Origin: Demequina silvatica
GTDB taxonomy: Bacteria > Actinomycetota > Actinomycetes > Actinomycetales > Demequinaceae
NCBI RefSeq assembly: GCF_000971215.1
Contig: NZ_BBMA01000004.1
Coordinates: forward strand, 124,001-188,000
Direction of reading: 5' to 3'
DNA length: 64,000 nucleotides
Part shown: positions 7,717-21,429 of the stretch, one piece after another
Position numbering within the stretch: position 1 is the first letter of the stretch
Layout: every line of letters begins with the position of its first letter
Made by a program: the position numbers and the translations under genes
Notes under the pieces: generated by a model
Database searches by the model: none
Told to the model about the DNA's origin: nothing
Seen by the model: only the letters and a program-made list of their open reading frames with translations

Positions 7717-9675
7717 TCAGGACACGGGGTCGAGCGGCGCGTCGACCCGCATGCGCAGGTCGCCGTCGCCGGACTTGGAGAACTCCTGCTGCCGCCTGCG
7801 CAGCGTGTCCACCACGCCCTGCGCGGCGCGCCTGGTGGCGAGCAGGATGACGCCGCCCTTCGCGTCGACCACGGCGACGTCGCGGTGGCGCTCGAGCCTC
7901 TCCCCCTCGACGGTCTCGGACAGCGCCAGGGTGAGGACGGGGGTGTCGCCCCACAGCCGGATCGCGCGGCGGAACGGCGGAAGGGCGAGGTCGGCCCGCT
8001 CGCCGTAGGCGTCCCAAGCGGCCTCCGCGGCACCCCAGGACACCATCGCCTCGCGCACCGCGGGCGGCAGCTCGCCCACGGCGATCACCTCTCCCCCGTC
8101 GCCGCGGGGCCGCGCGAGCGCAGCGACCGAGAGCCACCACCGCATGGCCTGGAGCTCCGCGCCCAGAGCGCCGCCCGCGGGCACCTCGGCGCCCACGATG
8201 ACGATGCACGCATAGCCGCCGTCGACGGCCGGCAGGGCGGCGGGGGTCGCGACCACGATCCCCTCGCTCACCACCCCGTCCGCGACGGTGCCGACCGCCC
8301 CGGCGGACAGCGTCACGGGGACCTCGCCCGCCATGGCGCGGACCTGCTCCGCGATCCGCTCGACGCCCTGGCGCAGCTGCTTGGTGGCGGCCGATCCGCA
8401 CTCGGCGCAGTGCCAGTGCGGGTGGTCGGCGCCGCAGTCGGCGCAGTGGAGCGGCGAGGTCGCGCCGTCCCGGCGCAGCGCCCCGCCGCACGTGGGGCAC
8501 GCGGCCCACTCGCCGCATCGTGCACACGCCGTGGCGCGCACGTACCCGGCCCGGGGCGTCACGATCCCGACCGGGCCGGCGGCCAGCGCGGCCCGCGCGC
8601 GACGCCACACCTGGCCCGGCATCCAATGCCAGCCCGCTGCGCCCTCGGCCTCGCGGCGCTGGTCGTCCATGACGGTGACCAGCGGCGTCGCGACGCGGAC
8701 GTCGCCGCGCGGCACGGAGGCCCGCTCGGCCCAGCCGTGCGCCACCAGCGCCATCGCCTCGACGCTGGGCGAGTAGCCGGCGAACAGCACGCCGGCGCCC
8801 GCCTCGTCCGCGCGCATCGCGGCCACGGTGCGCGCGTGCGGGTACGGCGCGTGAGGCTCGTCGTAGACTGTCGAGGCCTCGTCCCACATCACCAGCAGGC
8901 CCAGGCGCGGCACGGGCTGCATCGCGGCCGGCCGCGTCCCGAGCACGATCCGGGCGTGGCCGTGCATGGCCGCCAGGTAGGACCCGAAGCGCACGGCCGC
9001 GCCGTCGTCGGCGTGGAGGACGGTGAAGTGACCGCCGGAGCGGGCGGTCCAGCGCGACAGCCCCGCGCGGGTCAGCGCCTCCGTCGCGGCGGCGACCGCG
9101 CGCGCGTCGGGCAGGATCACGATCGCGGTCTGGCCGGACGCCGCGACCTGCGCCGCGGGCGCGAGCAGCGCCTCGACGGGCAGCCCGTGGCGGCGCGACG
9201 GGTCGGGCACCGCCTCCCACACCAGCCGCGCGCCGCCGGCGAGCGCGTCCGCGGGCAGCGACACCGCCTCCGCGAACGGCGCGAGGGTGGCGTGGGCCTC
9301 GGCGAACGCCTGCTCGTCGTGCTCGACGGTGCCCCAGTCACGTTTCTCGACCGCGGCCACGCGCGGCGGCGCCATGAGGCGCAGCACGTCCCACAGGCTG
9401 CCGCCGTAGCGGCGCGCCACCAGCTCCGCGAAGCGGATGGCCTCGGGCGTGTAGGAGGGCACCGCGGACGCCGACTGCAGCGGCGCGAGCGCGCCCCCGA
9501 ACTCCGACTCCTGCTCGAGCGCGGTCACCACGCCGTTGATGAGCCGTCCCGCGAAGCGCACGCGCACCCGCGACCCGGGCGCGACGGTGCCCGCGAGCTT
9601 GTCCGGGACCTCGTAGTCGAACGGGCGGTCGAGGTGGGGCAGCTCGCTGTCGACGCAGACGCGCGCGACAGCCAC
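7717..9675 (-). CDS. priA: Primosomal protein N' (PriA), helicase motifs degenerate
   Basis: PriA reloads the replisome at stalled forks. The 652-aa protein keeps the N-terminal DNA-binding domain (LPHLDRPFDYEVPD, SRVRVRFAGRLINGVV) and the zinc-binding cysteine cluster (CARCGEWAACPTCGG, then CADCGADH and CAECGS). The segment where a PriA helicase has Walker A has no GxxGxGKT, and the DEEH box is replaced by WDEAST. This matches the helicase-dead PriA usual in actinobacteria. The GTG at 9675 lies 2 bases after the metK stop; an ATG 51 nt upstream inside metK is an alternative. Confidence 0.88.
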   Translation of the reverse strand: MAVARVCVDSELPHLDRPFDYEVPDKLAGTVAPGSRVRVRFAGRLINGVVTALEQESEFGGALAPLQSASAVPSYTPEAIRFAELVARRYGGSLWDVLRLMAPPRVAAVEKRDWGTVEHDEQAFAEAHATLAPFAEAVSLPADALAGGARLVWEAVPDPSRRHGLPVEALLAPAAQVAASGQTAIVILPDARAVAAATEALTRAGLSRWTARSGGHFTVLHADDGAAVRFGSYLAAMHGHARIVLGTRPAAMQPVPRLGLLVMWDEASTVYDEPHAPYPHARTVAAMRADEAGAGVLFAGYSPSVEAMALVAHGWAERASVPRGDVRVATPLVTVMDDQRREAEGAAGWHWMPGQVWRRARAALAAGPVGIVTPRAGYVRATACARCGEWAACPTCGGALRRDGATSPLHCADCGADHPHWHCAECGSAATKQLRQGVERIAEQVRAMAGEVPVTLSAGAVGTVADGVVSEGIVVATPAALPAVDGGYACIVIVGAEVPAGGALGAELQAMRWWLSVAALARPRGDGGEVIAVGELPPAVREAMVSWGAAEAAWDAYGERADLALPPFRRAIRLWGDTPVLTLALSETVEGERLERHRDVAVVDAKGGVILLATRRAAQGVVDTLRRRQQEFSKSGDGDLRMRVDAPLDPVS

Positions 9676-9677
9676 CG

Positions 9678-10841
9678 CTACCTGGCCGCGCTCTGCAGGT
9701 CCGCGGCGCGGTCCGTGCGCTCCCACGTGAAGTCGGCGAGCTCGCGCCCGAAGTGGCCGTACGCCGCCGTCTGGCGGTAGATGGGGCGGCGCAGGTCGAG
9801 CGCGTCGATGATCGCGCCGGGGCGCAGGTCGAAGACGTCGCGGATGGCCGCCGCGATCCGCTCGTCGGGCAGCGCGCCGGTGCCGAACGTCTCGACGTAC
9901 AGGCCCACCGGGTGCGCCGTGCCGATCGCGTACGCGACCTGCACCTCGCAGCGGTCCGCGAGACCCGCGGCCACCACGTTCTTGGCCACCCAGCGCATCG
10001 CGTACGCGGCGGAGCGGTCCACCTTCGACGGGTCCTTGCCCGAGAACGCGCCGCCGCCGTGGCGGGCCATGCCGCCGTACGTGTCGACGATGATCTTGCG
10101 GCCCGTGAGGCCCGCGTCGCCCTTGGGCCCGCCGATCTCGAAGCGGCCCGTGGGGTTGATGAGCGAGCGGTGCGCGGACGCGTCGAGGTCGTAGCGCGCG
10201 AGCACCGGCGCGATGACGTGGGTCTCGATCGCGGCGCGCAGGTCCGCGGTCTCGATGGACTCGGCGTGCTGGCTCGACACCACCACGGTGTCGACGGTCA
10301 CCGCGGTGTCGCCGTCGTACCCGATGGTGACCTGCGCCTTGCCGTCGGGCCGCAGCCCCTCGACCTCGCCGGTGCGCCGTACCTCCGCGAGGCGCGACGT
10401 GAGCGCGTGCGCCATGTGGATGGGCAGCGGCATCAGCTCGGGGGTGTCATGGCACGCGTAGCCGAACATGAGGCCCTGGTCGCCCGCCCCGAGCTCATCG
10501 GAGTCGGAGTCCGTGGCGTGGCCCACGCCCATCCAGATGTCCGCGCTCTGCTCGCCGATCGACACGGACACGCCGCACGAGTCCCCGTCGAAGCCCACGT
10601 GCGAGGACGTGTAGCCGATGTCGTTGACCACGCCGCGGATGATGCCGGGGATGTCGACGTACGCCTCCGTGGTGACCTCGCCGGCCACGTGGACCAGCCC
10701 GGTGGTCACCATGGTCTCGACGGCGACCCGCGACAGCGGGTCCTCGGAGAGCATCGCGTCGAGGATGGCGTCCGACACCTGATCGCAGATCTTGTCGGGG
10801 TGACCTTCGGTGACGGACTCGGACGTGAAGAGCCTGTTCAT
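9678..10841 (-). CDS. metK: S-adenosylmethionine synthetase
   Basis: MetK makes SAM from methionine and ATP. Motifs are GHPDK at residues 13-17, the ATP-binding hexapeptide GAGDQG, and the P-loop-like [17 protein letters not shown]. At 387 aa it has normal family length. The start [17 protein letters not shown] was preferred over an ATG ten codons upstream that would overlap coaBC, because MNRLF is family-like and a TAGGCT -10 lies exactly 7 nt before it. No SAM riboswitch can exist in the 10-nt gap to coaBC. Confidence 0.96.
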   Translation of the reverse strand: MNRLFTSESVTEGHPDKICDQVSDAILDAMLSEDPLSRVAVETMVTTGLVHVAGEVTTEAYVDIPGIIRGVVNDIGYTSSHVGFDGDSCGVSVSIGEQSADIWMGVGHATDSDSDELGAGDQGLMFGYACHDTPELMPLPIHMAHALTSRLAEVRRTGEVEGLRPDGKAQVTIGYDGDTAVTVDTVVVSSQHAESIETADLRAAIETHVIAPVLARYDLDASAHRSLINPTGRFEIGGPKGDAGLTGRKIIVDTYGGMARHGGGAFSGKDPSKVDRSAAYAMRWVAKNVVAAGLADRCEVQVAYAIGTAHPVGLYVETFGTGALPDERIAAAIRDVFDLRPGAIIDALDLRRPIYRQTAAYGHFGRELADFTWERTDRAADLQSAAR

Positions 10842-10848
10842 GGCCGCC

Positions 10849-10854
10849 AGCCTA
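10849..10854 (-). promoter_or_regulatory. Putative -10 of metK (leaderless)
   Basis: TAGGCT begins with the TAG stop codon of coaBC and is followed by 7 nt and the metK ATG. The context GCCACTAGGCT is identical to that upstream of rpe and of the esterase gene. Confidence 0.5.
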
Positions 10855-12063
10855 GTGGCGACGGCTGACAACGGCGTCGAGCACCGCGTGCGCGACGGCC
10901 AGCTTGGAGCCCGCGGCCCGCGCGACCTCCTCGCCCTGGGCGTCGAGGATCGTCACCTCGTTGGGGACGTCCCCGAAGCCGCGCCCGCCGCCCACGGGGT
11001 TGAAGACCAGCAGGTCCGCCCCCTTGCGCCGCGCCTTGGTGCGGGCGTGGTCCAGGGCGGACGCCGCATCGTCCCCCGTCTCCGCGGCGAAGCCCACCAC
11101 GAACCTGCCGCCGGCCTCGACCAGCCCGCGCAGGATGTCCTCGGTCTCGACCAGCTCGAGCGTGAGGGTGCCGGAGCCGTCCTTCTTGATCTTGGTGGCG
11201 GCGGTCTCGCGCGGCCGGAAGTCGGCGACGGCGGCCGCCATGATGACCACGTCGGAGGCCGTCGCTCGGACGGCCTCGGCCAGCTCGCGCGAGGTCTCGA
11301 CGTCGATCCGGGTGACGCCCTCGGAGACCGGCAGCACCACGTTGGCGGCGACCACGGTGACGTCGGCGCCGCGCTCGCGCGCCGCCTCGGCCAGCGCGAA
11401 GCCCTGGTGGCCGGTGGAGATGTTGCCCAGGTAGCGCACCGCGTCGATGGGCTCGCGGGTGCCGCCCGCGGTGATGAGGACGCGCGTCCCCACCAGGTCG
11501 CCCCAGGGGATGGACGATGCGCGGGTCCCGGGCGACTTCCCGTCCAGGGCGGCGTAGGCGGCGGCGACGATCTCGTCGGGCTCGGGCAGGCGGCCGGGGC
11601 CGGAGTCGGGGCCGGTGAGGCGGCCGACGGCGGGCTCGATCACGGTGATGCCGCGCTCGCGCAGGGTGGCGACGTTGGCGCGGGTGGAGGCCTTCTCCCA
11701 CATCTCGGTGTGCATCGCGGGCGCCACCACCACGGGGGCGCGGGTCGCGAGCAGGGCGTTGCCCAGGAGGTCGCGGGCCTCGCCGTGGGCGAGCTGCGCG
11801 AGGAAGTCGGCGGTCGCGGGGGCGACCAGCACCAGGTCCGCCTGCTGGCCGAGCTTGACGTGCTCGACCGCGGGGACGTTGTCGAACGTGTCCGACGTGG
11901 CGGGGAGGCCGGACAGGGCCTCCCACGTCGCGCGCCCCACGAACTGCAGCGCGGCAGCCGTGGGGATCACGCGGACGGTGTGGCCGTCCTCCTTGAGCCG
12001 TCTCAGCACGATGGCGGCCTTGTAGGCCGCCACGCCGCCGGTGACGCCCAGGAGGACGCGCAC
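10852..12063 (-). CDS. coaBC: Bifunctional phosphopantothenoylcysteine decarboxylase/synthetase
   Basis: CoaBC carries out two coenzyme A steps, joining cysteine to 4'-phosphopantothenate and decarboxylating the product. The 403-aa protein has the FMN-dependent CoaC domain first ([43 protein letters not shown]) and the CoaB domain second, starting near [13 protein letters not shown] with [12 protein letters not shown]. It lies 5 nt after rpoZ and belongs to the mihF-gmk-rpoZ-coaBC-metK run. Two copies of the GGACGATGCG motif lie inside it, on opposite strands. Confidence 0.95.
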   Translation of the reverse strand: MRVLLGVTGGVAAYKAAIVLRRLKEDGHTVRVIPTAAALQFVGRATWEALSGLPATSDTFDNVPAVEHVKLGQQADLVLVAPATADFLAQLAHGEARDLLGNALLATRAPVVVAPAMHTEMWEKASTRANVATLRERGITVIEPAVGRLTGPDSGPGRLPEPDEIVAAAYAALDGKSPGTRASSIPWGDLVGTRVLITAGGTREPIDAVRYLGNISTGHQGFALAEAARERGADVTVVAANVVLPVSEGVTRIDVETSRELAEAVRATASDVVIMAAAVADFRPRETAATKIKKDGSGTLTLELVETEDILRGLVEAGGRFVVGFAAETGDDAASALDHARTKARRKGADLLVFNPVGGGRGFGDVPNEVTILDAQGEEVARAAGSKLAVAHAVLDAVVSRRH

Positions 12064-12068
12064 CGGTG

Positions 12069-12344
12069 CTACTGCTGCTCTTCTGCCGAGTCGCCGAGCT
12101 CGAGCAGGTCGCCCTGGTTGAGCTCGCGCAGCGCCACGGACAGCGGCTTGTCGGTGGTGTCGGCCTCGACCAGCGGGCCCACGTTCTCGAAGTGGCCCTC
12201 GCCGAGCGCCTCGTAGTACGAGTTGATCTGGCGCGCACGCTTGGACGCGTAGATCACCAGGGCGTACTTCGAGTCGACCTTGTCGAGCAGCTCGTCGATC
12301 GGGGGGTTGGTGATGCCGATGGGGTTCGCGACGGTTCCGGCCAC
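12069..12344 (-). CDS. rpoZ: RNA polymerase omega subunit
   Basis: Omega helps assemble and stabilise RNA polymerase. The 91-aa product contains [11 protein letters not shown], the helix [19 protein letters not shown] and a C-terminal acidic tail. The GTG start at 12344 is supported by GAAGGAG six bases upstream; longer in-frame readings run into gmk. Its position after gmk and before coaBC is the standard bacterial arrangement. Confidence 0.95.
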   Translation of the reverse strand: MAGTVANPIGITNPPIDELLDKVDSKYALVIYASKRARQINSYYEALGEGHFENVGPLVEADTTDKPLSVALRELNQGDLLELGDSAEEQQ

Positions 12345-12379
12345 GGTTGCTCCTTCAAAGAATCGAAAAGACTTCCGGC

Positions 12380-12385
12380 ATTCTA
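12380..12385 (-). promoter_or_regulatory. Putative -10 of rpoZ
   Basis: TAGAAT, a near-consensus -10, begins with the TAG stop codon of gmk. A start about 7 nt downstream would give a leader of roughly 28 nt carrying the GAAGGAG ribosome binding site of rpoZ. Confidence 0.5.
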
Positions 12386-12931
12386 CCGGGTGACGATGGA
12401 CAGCAGCTCGCGCGCCGCGCGCTCGACGGTGTCGTTGACGATCACCTGGTCGAACTCGTCGACCGCGGCGAGCTCCTCGCGGGCGGTGGCGAGGCGGCGC
12501 TCGCGCTCCTCCTCGCCCTCGGTACCGCGCCCGACGAGCCGGTCCACCAGCTCCTCCCACGACGGCGGCGCGAGGAACACGAAGTGCGCGTCGGGCATGG
12601 CCTGCTTGACCTGGCGGGCGCCCTGGAGGTCGATCTCGAGCAGGACGGGCTCGCCCTGGGCCAGACGCTCGTCGACGGGACCGCGGAGGGTCCCGTAGCT
12701 GTTCTGCCCGTGCACGGTGGCGTGCTCGAGGAACTCCCCCGCCGCGATCCGGCGGTCGAAGTCCTCGCGGGTGATGAAGTGGTAGTGCACGCCGTCCACC
12801 TCGCCGGGGCGAGGAGAGCGCGTGGTGGCCGAGACCGAGACGTACACCTCGGGTGCCATGTCACGCAGGGCGCGCACCACCGTGCCCTTGCCGACCGCGG
12901 TGGGGCCGGCAAGGACGACGAGTCGGCTCAT
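12383..12931 (-). CDS. gmk: Guanylate kinase
   Basis: Gmk phosphorylates GMP to GDP. The 182-aa protein starts [19 protein letters not shown] (P-loop in GPTAVGKGT) and continues with the GMP-binding segment [20 protein letters not shown] and [11 protein letters not shown]. The ATG overlaps the mihF stop as ATGA, so mihF and gmk are translationally coupled, as in other actinobacteria. Confidence 0.96.
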   Translation of the reverse strand: MSRLVVLAGPTAVGKGTVVRALRDMAPEVYVSVSATTRSPRPGEVDGVHYHFITREDFDRRIAAGEFLEHATVHGQNSYGTLRGPVDERLAQGEPVLLEIDLQGARQVKQAMPDAHFVFLAPPSWEELVDRLVGRGTEGEEERERRLATAREELAAVDEFDQVIVNDTVERAARELLSIVTR

Positions 12932-13242
12932 CGACGCTCGCGCTCGATGAGGGCCTCCACCTGGTGCTGGCCGAGCCCGCGGATGCGGCGGGCGAGGGAG
13001 ATGCCGATCTCCTCCATGACGATCTGCGCGCGCTTGGGCCCGATGCCGGGCAGGCACTGCAGGAGGTCGCGGACGCGGATGCCCGCGAGGGCGTCGTCCG
13101 CCTTGGCCCGCTTGATGGCCTCCGCGAGGCTCATCTCTCCACGGGTCAGCTCCTCCTTGAAGACGCGACGCGCGGAGCGCACGGCGGTGGCCTTCACGAG
13201 CGCTGCGGCGCGCTGCTCATCGGTAAGTTCCGGGGTGGCCAT
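12928..13242 (-). CDS. mihF: Integration host factor, actinobacterial type (mIHF)
   Basis: mIHF is a small nucleoid protein, unrelated in fold to HU/IHF, that bends and compacts actinobacterial DNA. The 104-aa sequence has the basic helix [19 protein letters not shown] and the helix-hairpin-helix-like segment [16 protein letters not shown]. The ATG is preceded by AGGGAGAGG. Longer in-frame readings would enter the pyrF gene and are rejected. It sits upstream of gmk, the usual actinobacterial order. Confidence 0.93.
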   Translation of the reverse strand: MATPELTDEQRAAALVKATAVRSARRVFKEELTRGEMSLAEAIKRAKADDALAGIRVRDLLQCLPGIGPKRAQIVMEEIGISLARRIRGLGQHQVEALIERERR

Positions 13243-13264
13243 GGCCTCTCCCTTTCCCCTGCGG

Positions 13265-14104
13265 CTAGCGCAGGATGGTCCTGGCGGCGGTCGAGGCCTC
13301 GATGACGGCCTCGCGCAGCTTCTCGACAGTGGGGCCGGCCTGGAGCACGCCCCTCGACTGATTGACGAGCACGCGGCCCCGCGCGTTCCCGAAGACCAGG
13401 GACAATTCCGCTGGTCCCGCCCCTTGAGCACCCACTCCGGGGCTCAGAAGGGGACCATTGACCCGGTCGAGATCGATGCCGAGACGCTTCACCGCGTCAC
13501 CCACGGTGGCGCCGACCACGAGGCCGACGTCGCCCATCGGGCTGGCACCGCTGTTGAGCGCGGCCGCCGCGTCGGCGACCACGGCCGCGACGGCTCGGCC
13601 GTCCGGCGCGATGGCGTGCTGGACCTCGGGCCCCTCGGGGTTCGAGGTGAGGGCCAGCACGAAGATGCCCTTGCCGTGCTCCTTGGCGAGCTCGAGCGCG
13701 GGGTTGAGCGAACCGAAGCCCAGGTAGGGCGACACGGTGAGCGAGTCGCACTCGAGGGGCGCGCCGGGGCGCAGGTAGGAGTCGGCGTAGCCCTGCATGG
13801 TCGACCCGATGTCGCCACGCTTGGCGTCGAGCACCGTGAGGATGCCGAGCTCCCGCGCCCGGCCCAGCACGTGCTCGAGCGCGGCGACGCCGGCGGAGCC
13901 GTGACGCTCGAAGAACGCCGCGTTCGGCTTGACCGCCGCCGCGTTCCCGGCGCTCGCCTCGAGCACCGCGTCACCGAACGCGACGAGCGAGCCCGCCGAG
14001 TCCTCCAGGCCCCACGCCGCGAGCAGCCCCGGGTGGGGGTCGATCCCCACGCAGAGCGGACCGTACTGGTCCATCGCGGCCGCGAGACGGGCGCCGAACG
14101 CCAT
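13265..14104 (-). CDS. pyrF: Orotidine 5'-phosphate decarboxylase, type 2
   Basis: PyrF converts OMP to UMP, the last step of pyrimidine nucleotide synthesis. The 279-aa length, the opening LAAAMDQYGPLCVGIDPHP and the catalytic motif VLDAKRGDIGSTMQGYAD mark the type 2 (actinobacterial/mycobacterial) class. It follows carB by 62 nt, where there is a separate promoter, so it may be expressed both from the pyr operon and on its own. GGGAGGTAGGG lies just before the ATG. Confidence 0.96.
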   Translation of the reverse strand: MAFGARLAAAMDQYGPLCVGIDPHPGLLAAWGLEDSAGSLVAFGDAVLEASAGNAAAVKPNAAFFERHGSAGVAALEHVLGRARELGILTVLDAKRGDIGSTMQGYADSYLRPGAPLECDSLTVSPYLGFGSLNPALELAKEHGKGIFVLALTSNPEGPEVQHAIAPDGRAVAAVVADAAAALNSGASPMGDVGLVVGATVGDAVKRLGIDLDRVNGPLLSPGVGAQGAGPAELSLVFGNARGRVLVNQSRGVLQAGPTVEKLREAVIEASTAARTILR

Positions 14105-14146
14105 CCCTACCTCCCTCAGTGCGACCCTGATCGGGCCGCCGTAGTC

Positions 14147-14152
14147 ACTCTA
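14147..14152 (-). promoter_or_regulatory. Putative -10 of pyrF-mihF-gmk
   Basis: TAGAGT on the minus strand lies in the carB-pyrF gap and would give a leader of about 36 nt with a strong GGGAGG site. No clear -35 is seen. Confidence 0.45.
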
Positions 14153-14166
14153 CCTGCGATGTTGGT

Positions 14167-17452
<3,286 letters not shown>

Positions 17453-17460
<8 letters not shown>

Positions 17461-18577
17461 TGCGGCCCTTCATGAGGTCGAGGAAGCGGTCGAAGAGGTA
17501 CGAGGCGTCGTGCGGACCGGCCGCCGCCTCGGGGTGGTACTGGACCGAGAACGCGGGGATGTCCCGGCACTCGAGGCCCTCGACCACGTTGTCGTTGAGG
17601 CACACGTGGCTCACCAGCACCTTGCCGTAGCCGTGCGGGGAGTCGGACTCCCCCTCCAGCGGCGCGTCGACGGCGAAGCCGTGGTTGTGCGCGGTGACCT
17701 CCACCTTGCCGGTGGTGCGGTCCATGACGGGCTGGTTGATGCCGCGGTGGCCGAACGCCAGCTTGTACGTCCCGTAGCCCAGCGCGCGGCCCAGGATCTG
17801 GTTGCCGAAGCAGATCCCGAAGAACGGCACCTTGGCGTCGAGGATCTCGCGCAGCGTAGCGACGGTCGCGTCGGCCGCGCCCGGGTCGCCGGGCCCGTTC
17901 GAGAAGAACACGCCGTCGGGGTTCATGGCCAGGATGGACGATGCGGGGGTCACCGAGGGGACCACGGTCACCTTGATCCCGCGCTGGGCCATCTGCTGGG
18001 GCGTCATCGCCTTGATGCCGAGGTCCACGGCCACGACGTGGGCGACCTGCTCCCCCTCGGCCTCGACCACGTAGGGCTCGGAGACCGAGACCTCGTCTGC
18101 CAGGTGCGCGCCCTTCATGGGCGCCGCCTCCCGCACCCGGGCGACCAGCGCATCGTCCCCCGGCAGGCCCTCGCCGGAGAAGATCCCGGCGCGCATCACG
18201 CCGGCCGTGCGGAGGATGCGGGTGAGCTGGCGGGTGTCGATGCCGGAGATGCCCACCACGCCCTGGGCGACCAGGTCCTCGTCGAGGGTGCGCTGCGCGC
18301 GCCAGTTGCTGGGGCGACGTGCGGGGTCGCGGACCACGTAGCCGGCGACCCAGTACCGGCGGGACTCGTCGTCCTCGTCGTTCACGCCGGTGTTGCCGAT
18401 GTGCGGCGCCGTCATCACGACGATCTGCTTGTGATAGCTCGGGTCGGTGAGGGTCTCCTGGTAGCCGGTCATGCCGGTGTTGAAGACGATCTCGCCGAGC
18501 GTCTCGCCGGTCGCGCCGTACGCACGGCCCTCGAACGTCCGGCCGTCTTCCAGGACCAACACTGCGCGGTCGCTCAT
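17453..18577 (-). CDS. carA: Carbamoyl-phosphate synthase, small (glutaminase) subunit
   Basis: CarA hydrolyses glutamine and channels ammonia to CarB. The class I amidotransferase triad is visible as C256 in FFGICFGNQ and H348/E350 in SVQYHPE. The 374-aa length is normal. The ATG forms an ATGA overlap with pyrC. Two GGACGATGCG copies occur in it, one read as DDA and one antisense as ASS. Confidence 0.97.
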
Positions 18578-19881
18578 GCGAACGCTCCTTCCAGCTGCGC
18601 GTCGAGATGGGTGGGGACGCCGCGCAGGAAGGTGGCCACCGCGCGGCCCGGCAGCTCGATGCCACCGTACGGGGTATTCGAGGCGCGCGAGGCCAGCGCC
18701 TCGGGCGTCACGGTCCAGGCGGCCTTCGGGTCCACCAGGGTGAGGTTGGCGGGCTCGCCCTCCGCGATGGGGCGGCCGTGGAGGTGGTCCACCTGGCCGA
18801 TGCGCGCGGGCGCCTCCGACATGAGGCGGGCGACGTCGCGCCAGGTGGCGGCGCCGGTGTCGACCAGGACCTTCTGGATGACGCCGAGCGCGGTCTCGAG
18901 GCCGAGCATGCCGAACGATGCGGCGGCCCACTCGCAGTCCTTGTCCTCGCTCGCGTGCGGGGCGTGGTCGGTGGCGATGATGTCGATGGTGCCGTCCGCG
19001 ACCGCCGCACGGAGGGCGTCGACGTCCGCCTGGGTGCGCAGGGGCGGGTTGACCTTGAACAGCGGGTCGTAGGTGCGGGCGCTCTCGTCCGTGAGCAGGA
19101 GGTGGTGCGGGGTCGCCTCGGCGGTGACCTTGATGCCGCGCTCCTTGGCCCAGCGGATGATCTCCACGGAGCCGGCGGTGCTGAGGTGCTGGACGTGGAC
19201 GCGGGAGCCGACGTGCTCGGCGAGGAGGGCGTCGCGGGCGACGATGGACTCCTCGGCGACGGCGGGCCAACCGGCGAGGCCGAGCTCGGCGCTGACCTCG
19301 CCCTCGTGCATCTGGGCGCCCTCGGTCAGGCGCAGGTCCTGCGCGTGCTGCACCACGGCGCCGTCGAAGGTCTTCACGTACTCGAGGGCCCGGCGCATGA
19401 TGACGGGGTCGTAGACGCACACGCCGTCGTCGGAGAACAGGCGGACGCGGGCCTTGGAGCTCGCCATGGCGCCCATCTCGGACAGGTGCTCGCCCTTGAG
19501 ACCGATGGTGACGGCGCCCACGGGGTAGACATCCACCAGGCCGATCTCCTGGCCGCGGCTGTAGACCTGCTCGACCACGCCGGCGGTGTCCGCGACGGGG
19601 TTGGTGTTGGCCATGGCGTGGACGGCGGTCCAGCCGCCGCGGGCGGCGGCGCGGGAGCCGGTCTCGATGGTCTCGGCGTCCTCGCGGCCGGGCTCGCGCA
19701 GGTGGGTGTGGAGGTCCACCAGGCCCGGGAGGGCCACGAGGCCCTGCGCGTCGATCACGACCGCGCCGTCCGGGGTCTCGACGGTGTCGGCGACCTGGGT
19801 GATGAGGCCGTCCTCGATGAGGAGGCTGGCGACGGTGTCGCCGTAGAGGTGGGCGTTGTTGATGACGATGGGGCGGCTCAC
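18574..19881 (-). CDS. pyrC: Dihydroorotase
   Basis: PyrC cyclises carbamoyl aspartate to dihydroorotate. The 435-aa class I enzyme shows the metal-binding H58-x-H60 in [12 protein letters not shown], later metal histidines in [10 protein letters not shown] and [11 protein letters not shown], and the catalytic aspartate in [13 protein letters not shown] overlaps link it to pyrB and carA. Confidence 0.96.
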   Translation of the reverse strand: MSRPIVINNAHLYGDTVASLLIEDGLITQVADTVETPDGAVVIDAQGLVALPGLVDLHTHLREPGREDAETIETGSRAAARGGWTAVHAMANTNPVADTAGVVEQVYSRGQEIGLVDVYPVGAVTIGLKGEHLSEMGAMASSKARVRLFSDDGVCVYDPVIMRRALEYVKTFDGAVVQHAQDLRLTEGAQMHEGEVSAELGLAGWPAVAEESIVARDALLAEHVGSRVHVQHLSTAGSVEIIRWAKERGIKVTAEATPHHLLLTDESARTYDPLFKVNPPLRTQADVDALRAAVADGTIDIIATDHAPHASEDKDCEWAAASFGMLGLETALGVIQKVLVDTGAATWRDVARLMSEAPARIGQVDHLHGRPIAEGEPANLTLVDPKAAWTVTPEALASRASNTPYGGIELPGRAVATFLRGVPTHLDAQLEGAFA

Positions 19882-20828
19882 TGAGCGGCCTCCTCTCCGG
19901 CGAGCAGCAGGTACAGGGCGGCCATGCGGACGGCGACTCCGTTCGCGACCTGCTCCACGATGACGGAGCGGGGCGAGTCGGCGGCCTCGGCCGAGATCTC
20001 GAGGCCCCGGTTCATGGGGCCAGGGTGCATGACGAGGGCGTGGTCGGGCAGGCGGCGCAGGCGGTCGCCGTCGAGCCCGAAGATGCGCGAGTACTCGTTG
20101 GGGCTGGGGAAGAACCCGCCCCCGGTCATCCGCTCGCGCTGGACGCGGAGCATCATGAGCGCGTCGATCTCGTAGGTGTCGAGCGCCTGGTCGAGCGTGT
20201 GGACCACGTCGCAGGGCCAGGGCTCGATGCCCACCGGGACCAACGTGGGCGGGGCCACCAGGACCACCTTCGCGCCGAGCGTGGTGAGCAGGTACACATT
20301 GGAGCGGGCGACGCGGCTGTGGAGCACATCGCCGACGATCGCGACCGTGAAGCCGCTGAGGTCACCGCCGGGCGCGAGGTGCTTGCGGATGGTGAAGGCG
20401 TCCAGCAGCGACTGGGTCGGGTGCTGGTGCGTGCCGTCGCCCGCGTTGAGCACGCTGCCGTGGAGCCAGCCGCCGTGGGCGAGCTGGTAGGCGGCGCCGG
20501 AGGCCCAGTGACGGACCACCACAGCATCGGCGCCCATGGCCTGGAGCGTGAGGGCGGTGTCCTTGAGGGACTCGCCCTTGGACACGCTGGAGCCCTTGGC
20601 GGAGAAGTTGATCACGTCCGCGCTGAGGCGCTTGGCGGCCGCCTCGAAGGAGATGCGGGTGCGGGTCGAGTCCTCGAAGAAGAGGTTGACCACGGTCTTG
20701 CCGCGCAGCGTGGGGAGCTTGCGCACCTCGCGCTCCTGGGTGGCGGCCATCTGGGTGGCCGTGTCGAGGATGCGCAGGGCGTCGCTCTTGGAGAGGTCCT
20801 TGGTGGTGAGGAGGTGACGCATGGTCAC
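19878..20828 (-). CDS. pyrB: Aspartate carbamoyltransferase, catalytic subunit
   Basis: PyrB joins carbamoyl phosphate and aspartate. The carbamoyl-phosphate motif STRTR lies at residues 54-58, and HPTQSLLD and MHPGPMNRG are present in order. The 316-aa length is normal. The GTG at 20828 overlaps the pyrR stop as GTGA; an ATG two codons later is equally possible. No pyrI regulatory subunit is present. Confidence 0.96.
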   Translation of the reverse strand: MTMRHLLTTKDLSKSDALRILDTATQMAATQEREVRKLPTLRGKTVVNLFFEDSTRTRISFEAAAKRLSADVINFSAKGSSVSKGESLKDTALTLQAMGADAVVVRHWASGAAYQLAHGGWLHGSVLNAGDGTHQHPTQSLLDAFTIRKHLAPGGDLSGFTVAIVGDVLHSRVARSNVYLLTTLGAKVVLVAPPTLVPVGIEPWPCDVVHTLDQALDTYEIDALMMLRVQRERMTGGGFFPSPNEYSRIFGLDGDRLRRLPDHALVMHPGPMNRGLEISAEAADSPRSVIVEQVANGVAVRMAALYLLLAGEEAAQ

Positions 20829-21367
20829 TCCCCCTTCCGGAGGATCACGGCGTCCTCGCCATCGATCTCCTCGAGGCGCACGTCGACGCGCTCGGAGCGG
20901 GCGGTGGGGATGTTCTTGCCCACGAAGTCGGCGCGGATGGGCAGCTCGCGGTGGCCGCGGTCGACGAGCGCGGCGAGCTGGACGGCGCGCGGGCGCCCCA
21001 GGTCGCGGATGGCGTCGAGGGCGGCGCGGATGGTGCGGCCGGTGTGGAAGACATCGTCCACCAGGACCACCACCGCATCGTCGATACCGGTGTCCGGGAC
21101 GGACGTGGTGCCGATGGTGCGGGTGGGGTTCTTGAACAGGTCGTCCCTGTACATGGTGATGTCGAGCGCGCCGGTCGCGACGTCCGCGTCGAAGGCGGGC
21201 TCGATCTCCGCGATGCGGGCAGCGAGGCGGTGCGCGAGGGGCAGTCCCCTGGTCGGGATCCCCATGAGGACCACGTCGGCGGCGCCGTCGTTGCGCTCCA
21301 CGATCTCGTGGGCGATCCGGGTCAGCGCGCGCGAGATGTCCGCCGCGCCCATGATGGTGCCAGTCAC
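20825..21367 (-). CDS. pyrR: PyrR, pyrimidine operon RNA-binding regulator
   Basis: PyrR binds pyr mRNA in a UMP/PRPP-dependent way and has uracil phosphoribosyltransferase activity. The 180-aa protein has the PRPP-binding motif [14 protein letters not shown] at about residues 99-113 and [13 protein letters not shown] early on. The GTG start is supported by a perfect AAGGAGGT seven bases upstream. It leads pyrB-pyrC-carA-carB, and an RNA hairpin matching the PyrR target lies over its own ribosome binding site. Confidence 0.95.
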   Translation of the reverse strand: MTGTIMGAADISRALTRIAHEIVERNDGAADVVLMGIPTRGLPLAHRLAARIAEIEPAFDADVATGALDITMYRDDLFKNPTRTIGTTSVPDTGIDDAVVVLVDDVFHTGRTIRAALDAIRDLGRPRAVQLAALVDRGHRELPIRADFVGKNIPTARSERVDVRLEEIDGEDAVILRKGE

Positions 21368-21374
21368 CTGGCGA

Positions 21375-21410
21375 CCTCCTTCCCCGCCTCTCTGGACGGT
21401 CCTTAAAGGA
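21375..21410 (-). promoter_or_regulatory. PyrR-binding RNA hairpin covering the pyrR ribosome binding site
   Basis: Read on the mRNA, the loop UCCAGAGAGG (21396-21387) is flanked by CCG and CGG and enclosed by UCCUU (21410-21406) pairing with AAGGA (21381-21377). UCCAGAGAGGC is the conserved PyrR binding-loop core known from Bacillus pyr leaders, and mycobacterial PyrR represses translation by binding such a loop. Here the outer stem consumes most of the AAGGAGG ribosome binding site, and no terminator follows. The layout therefore indicates translational repression when UMP is high. Confidence 0.8.
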
Positions 21411-21429
21411 TGTCTGGGTTGCGGAAGTC

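Noticed and set aside
6757-9780. A 1007-codon plus-strand open frame opposite fmt and priA
   Set aside because: Shadow frame with biased composition; fmt and priA are well supported on the other strand.
10842-10851. SAM riboswitch upstream of metK
   Set aside because: Only 10 nt separate coaBC and metK, and the -10 spacing predicts a leaderless message.
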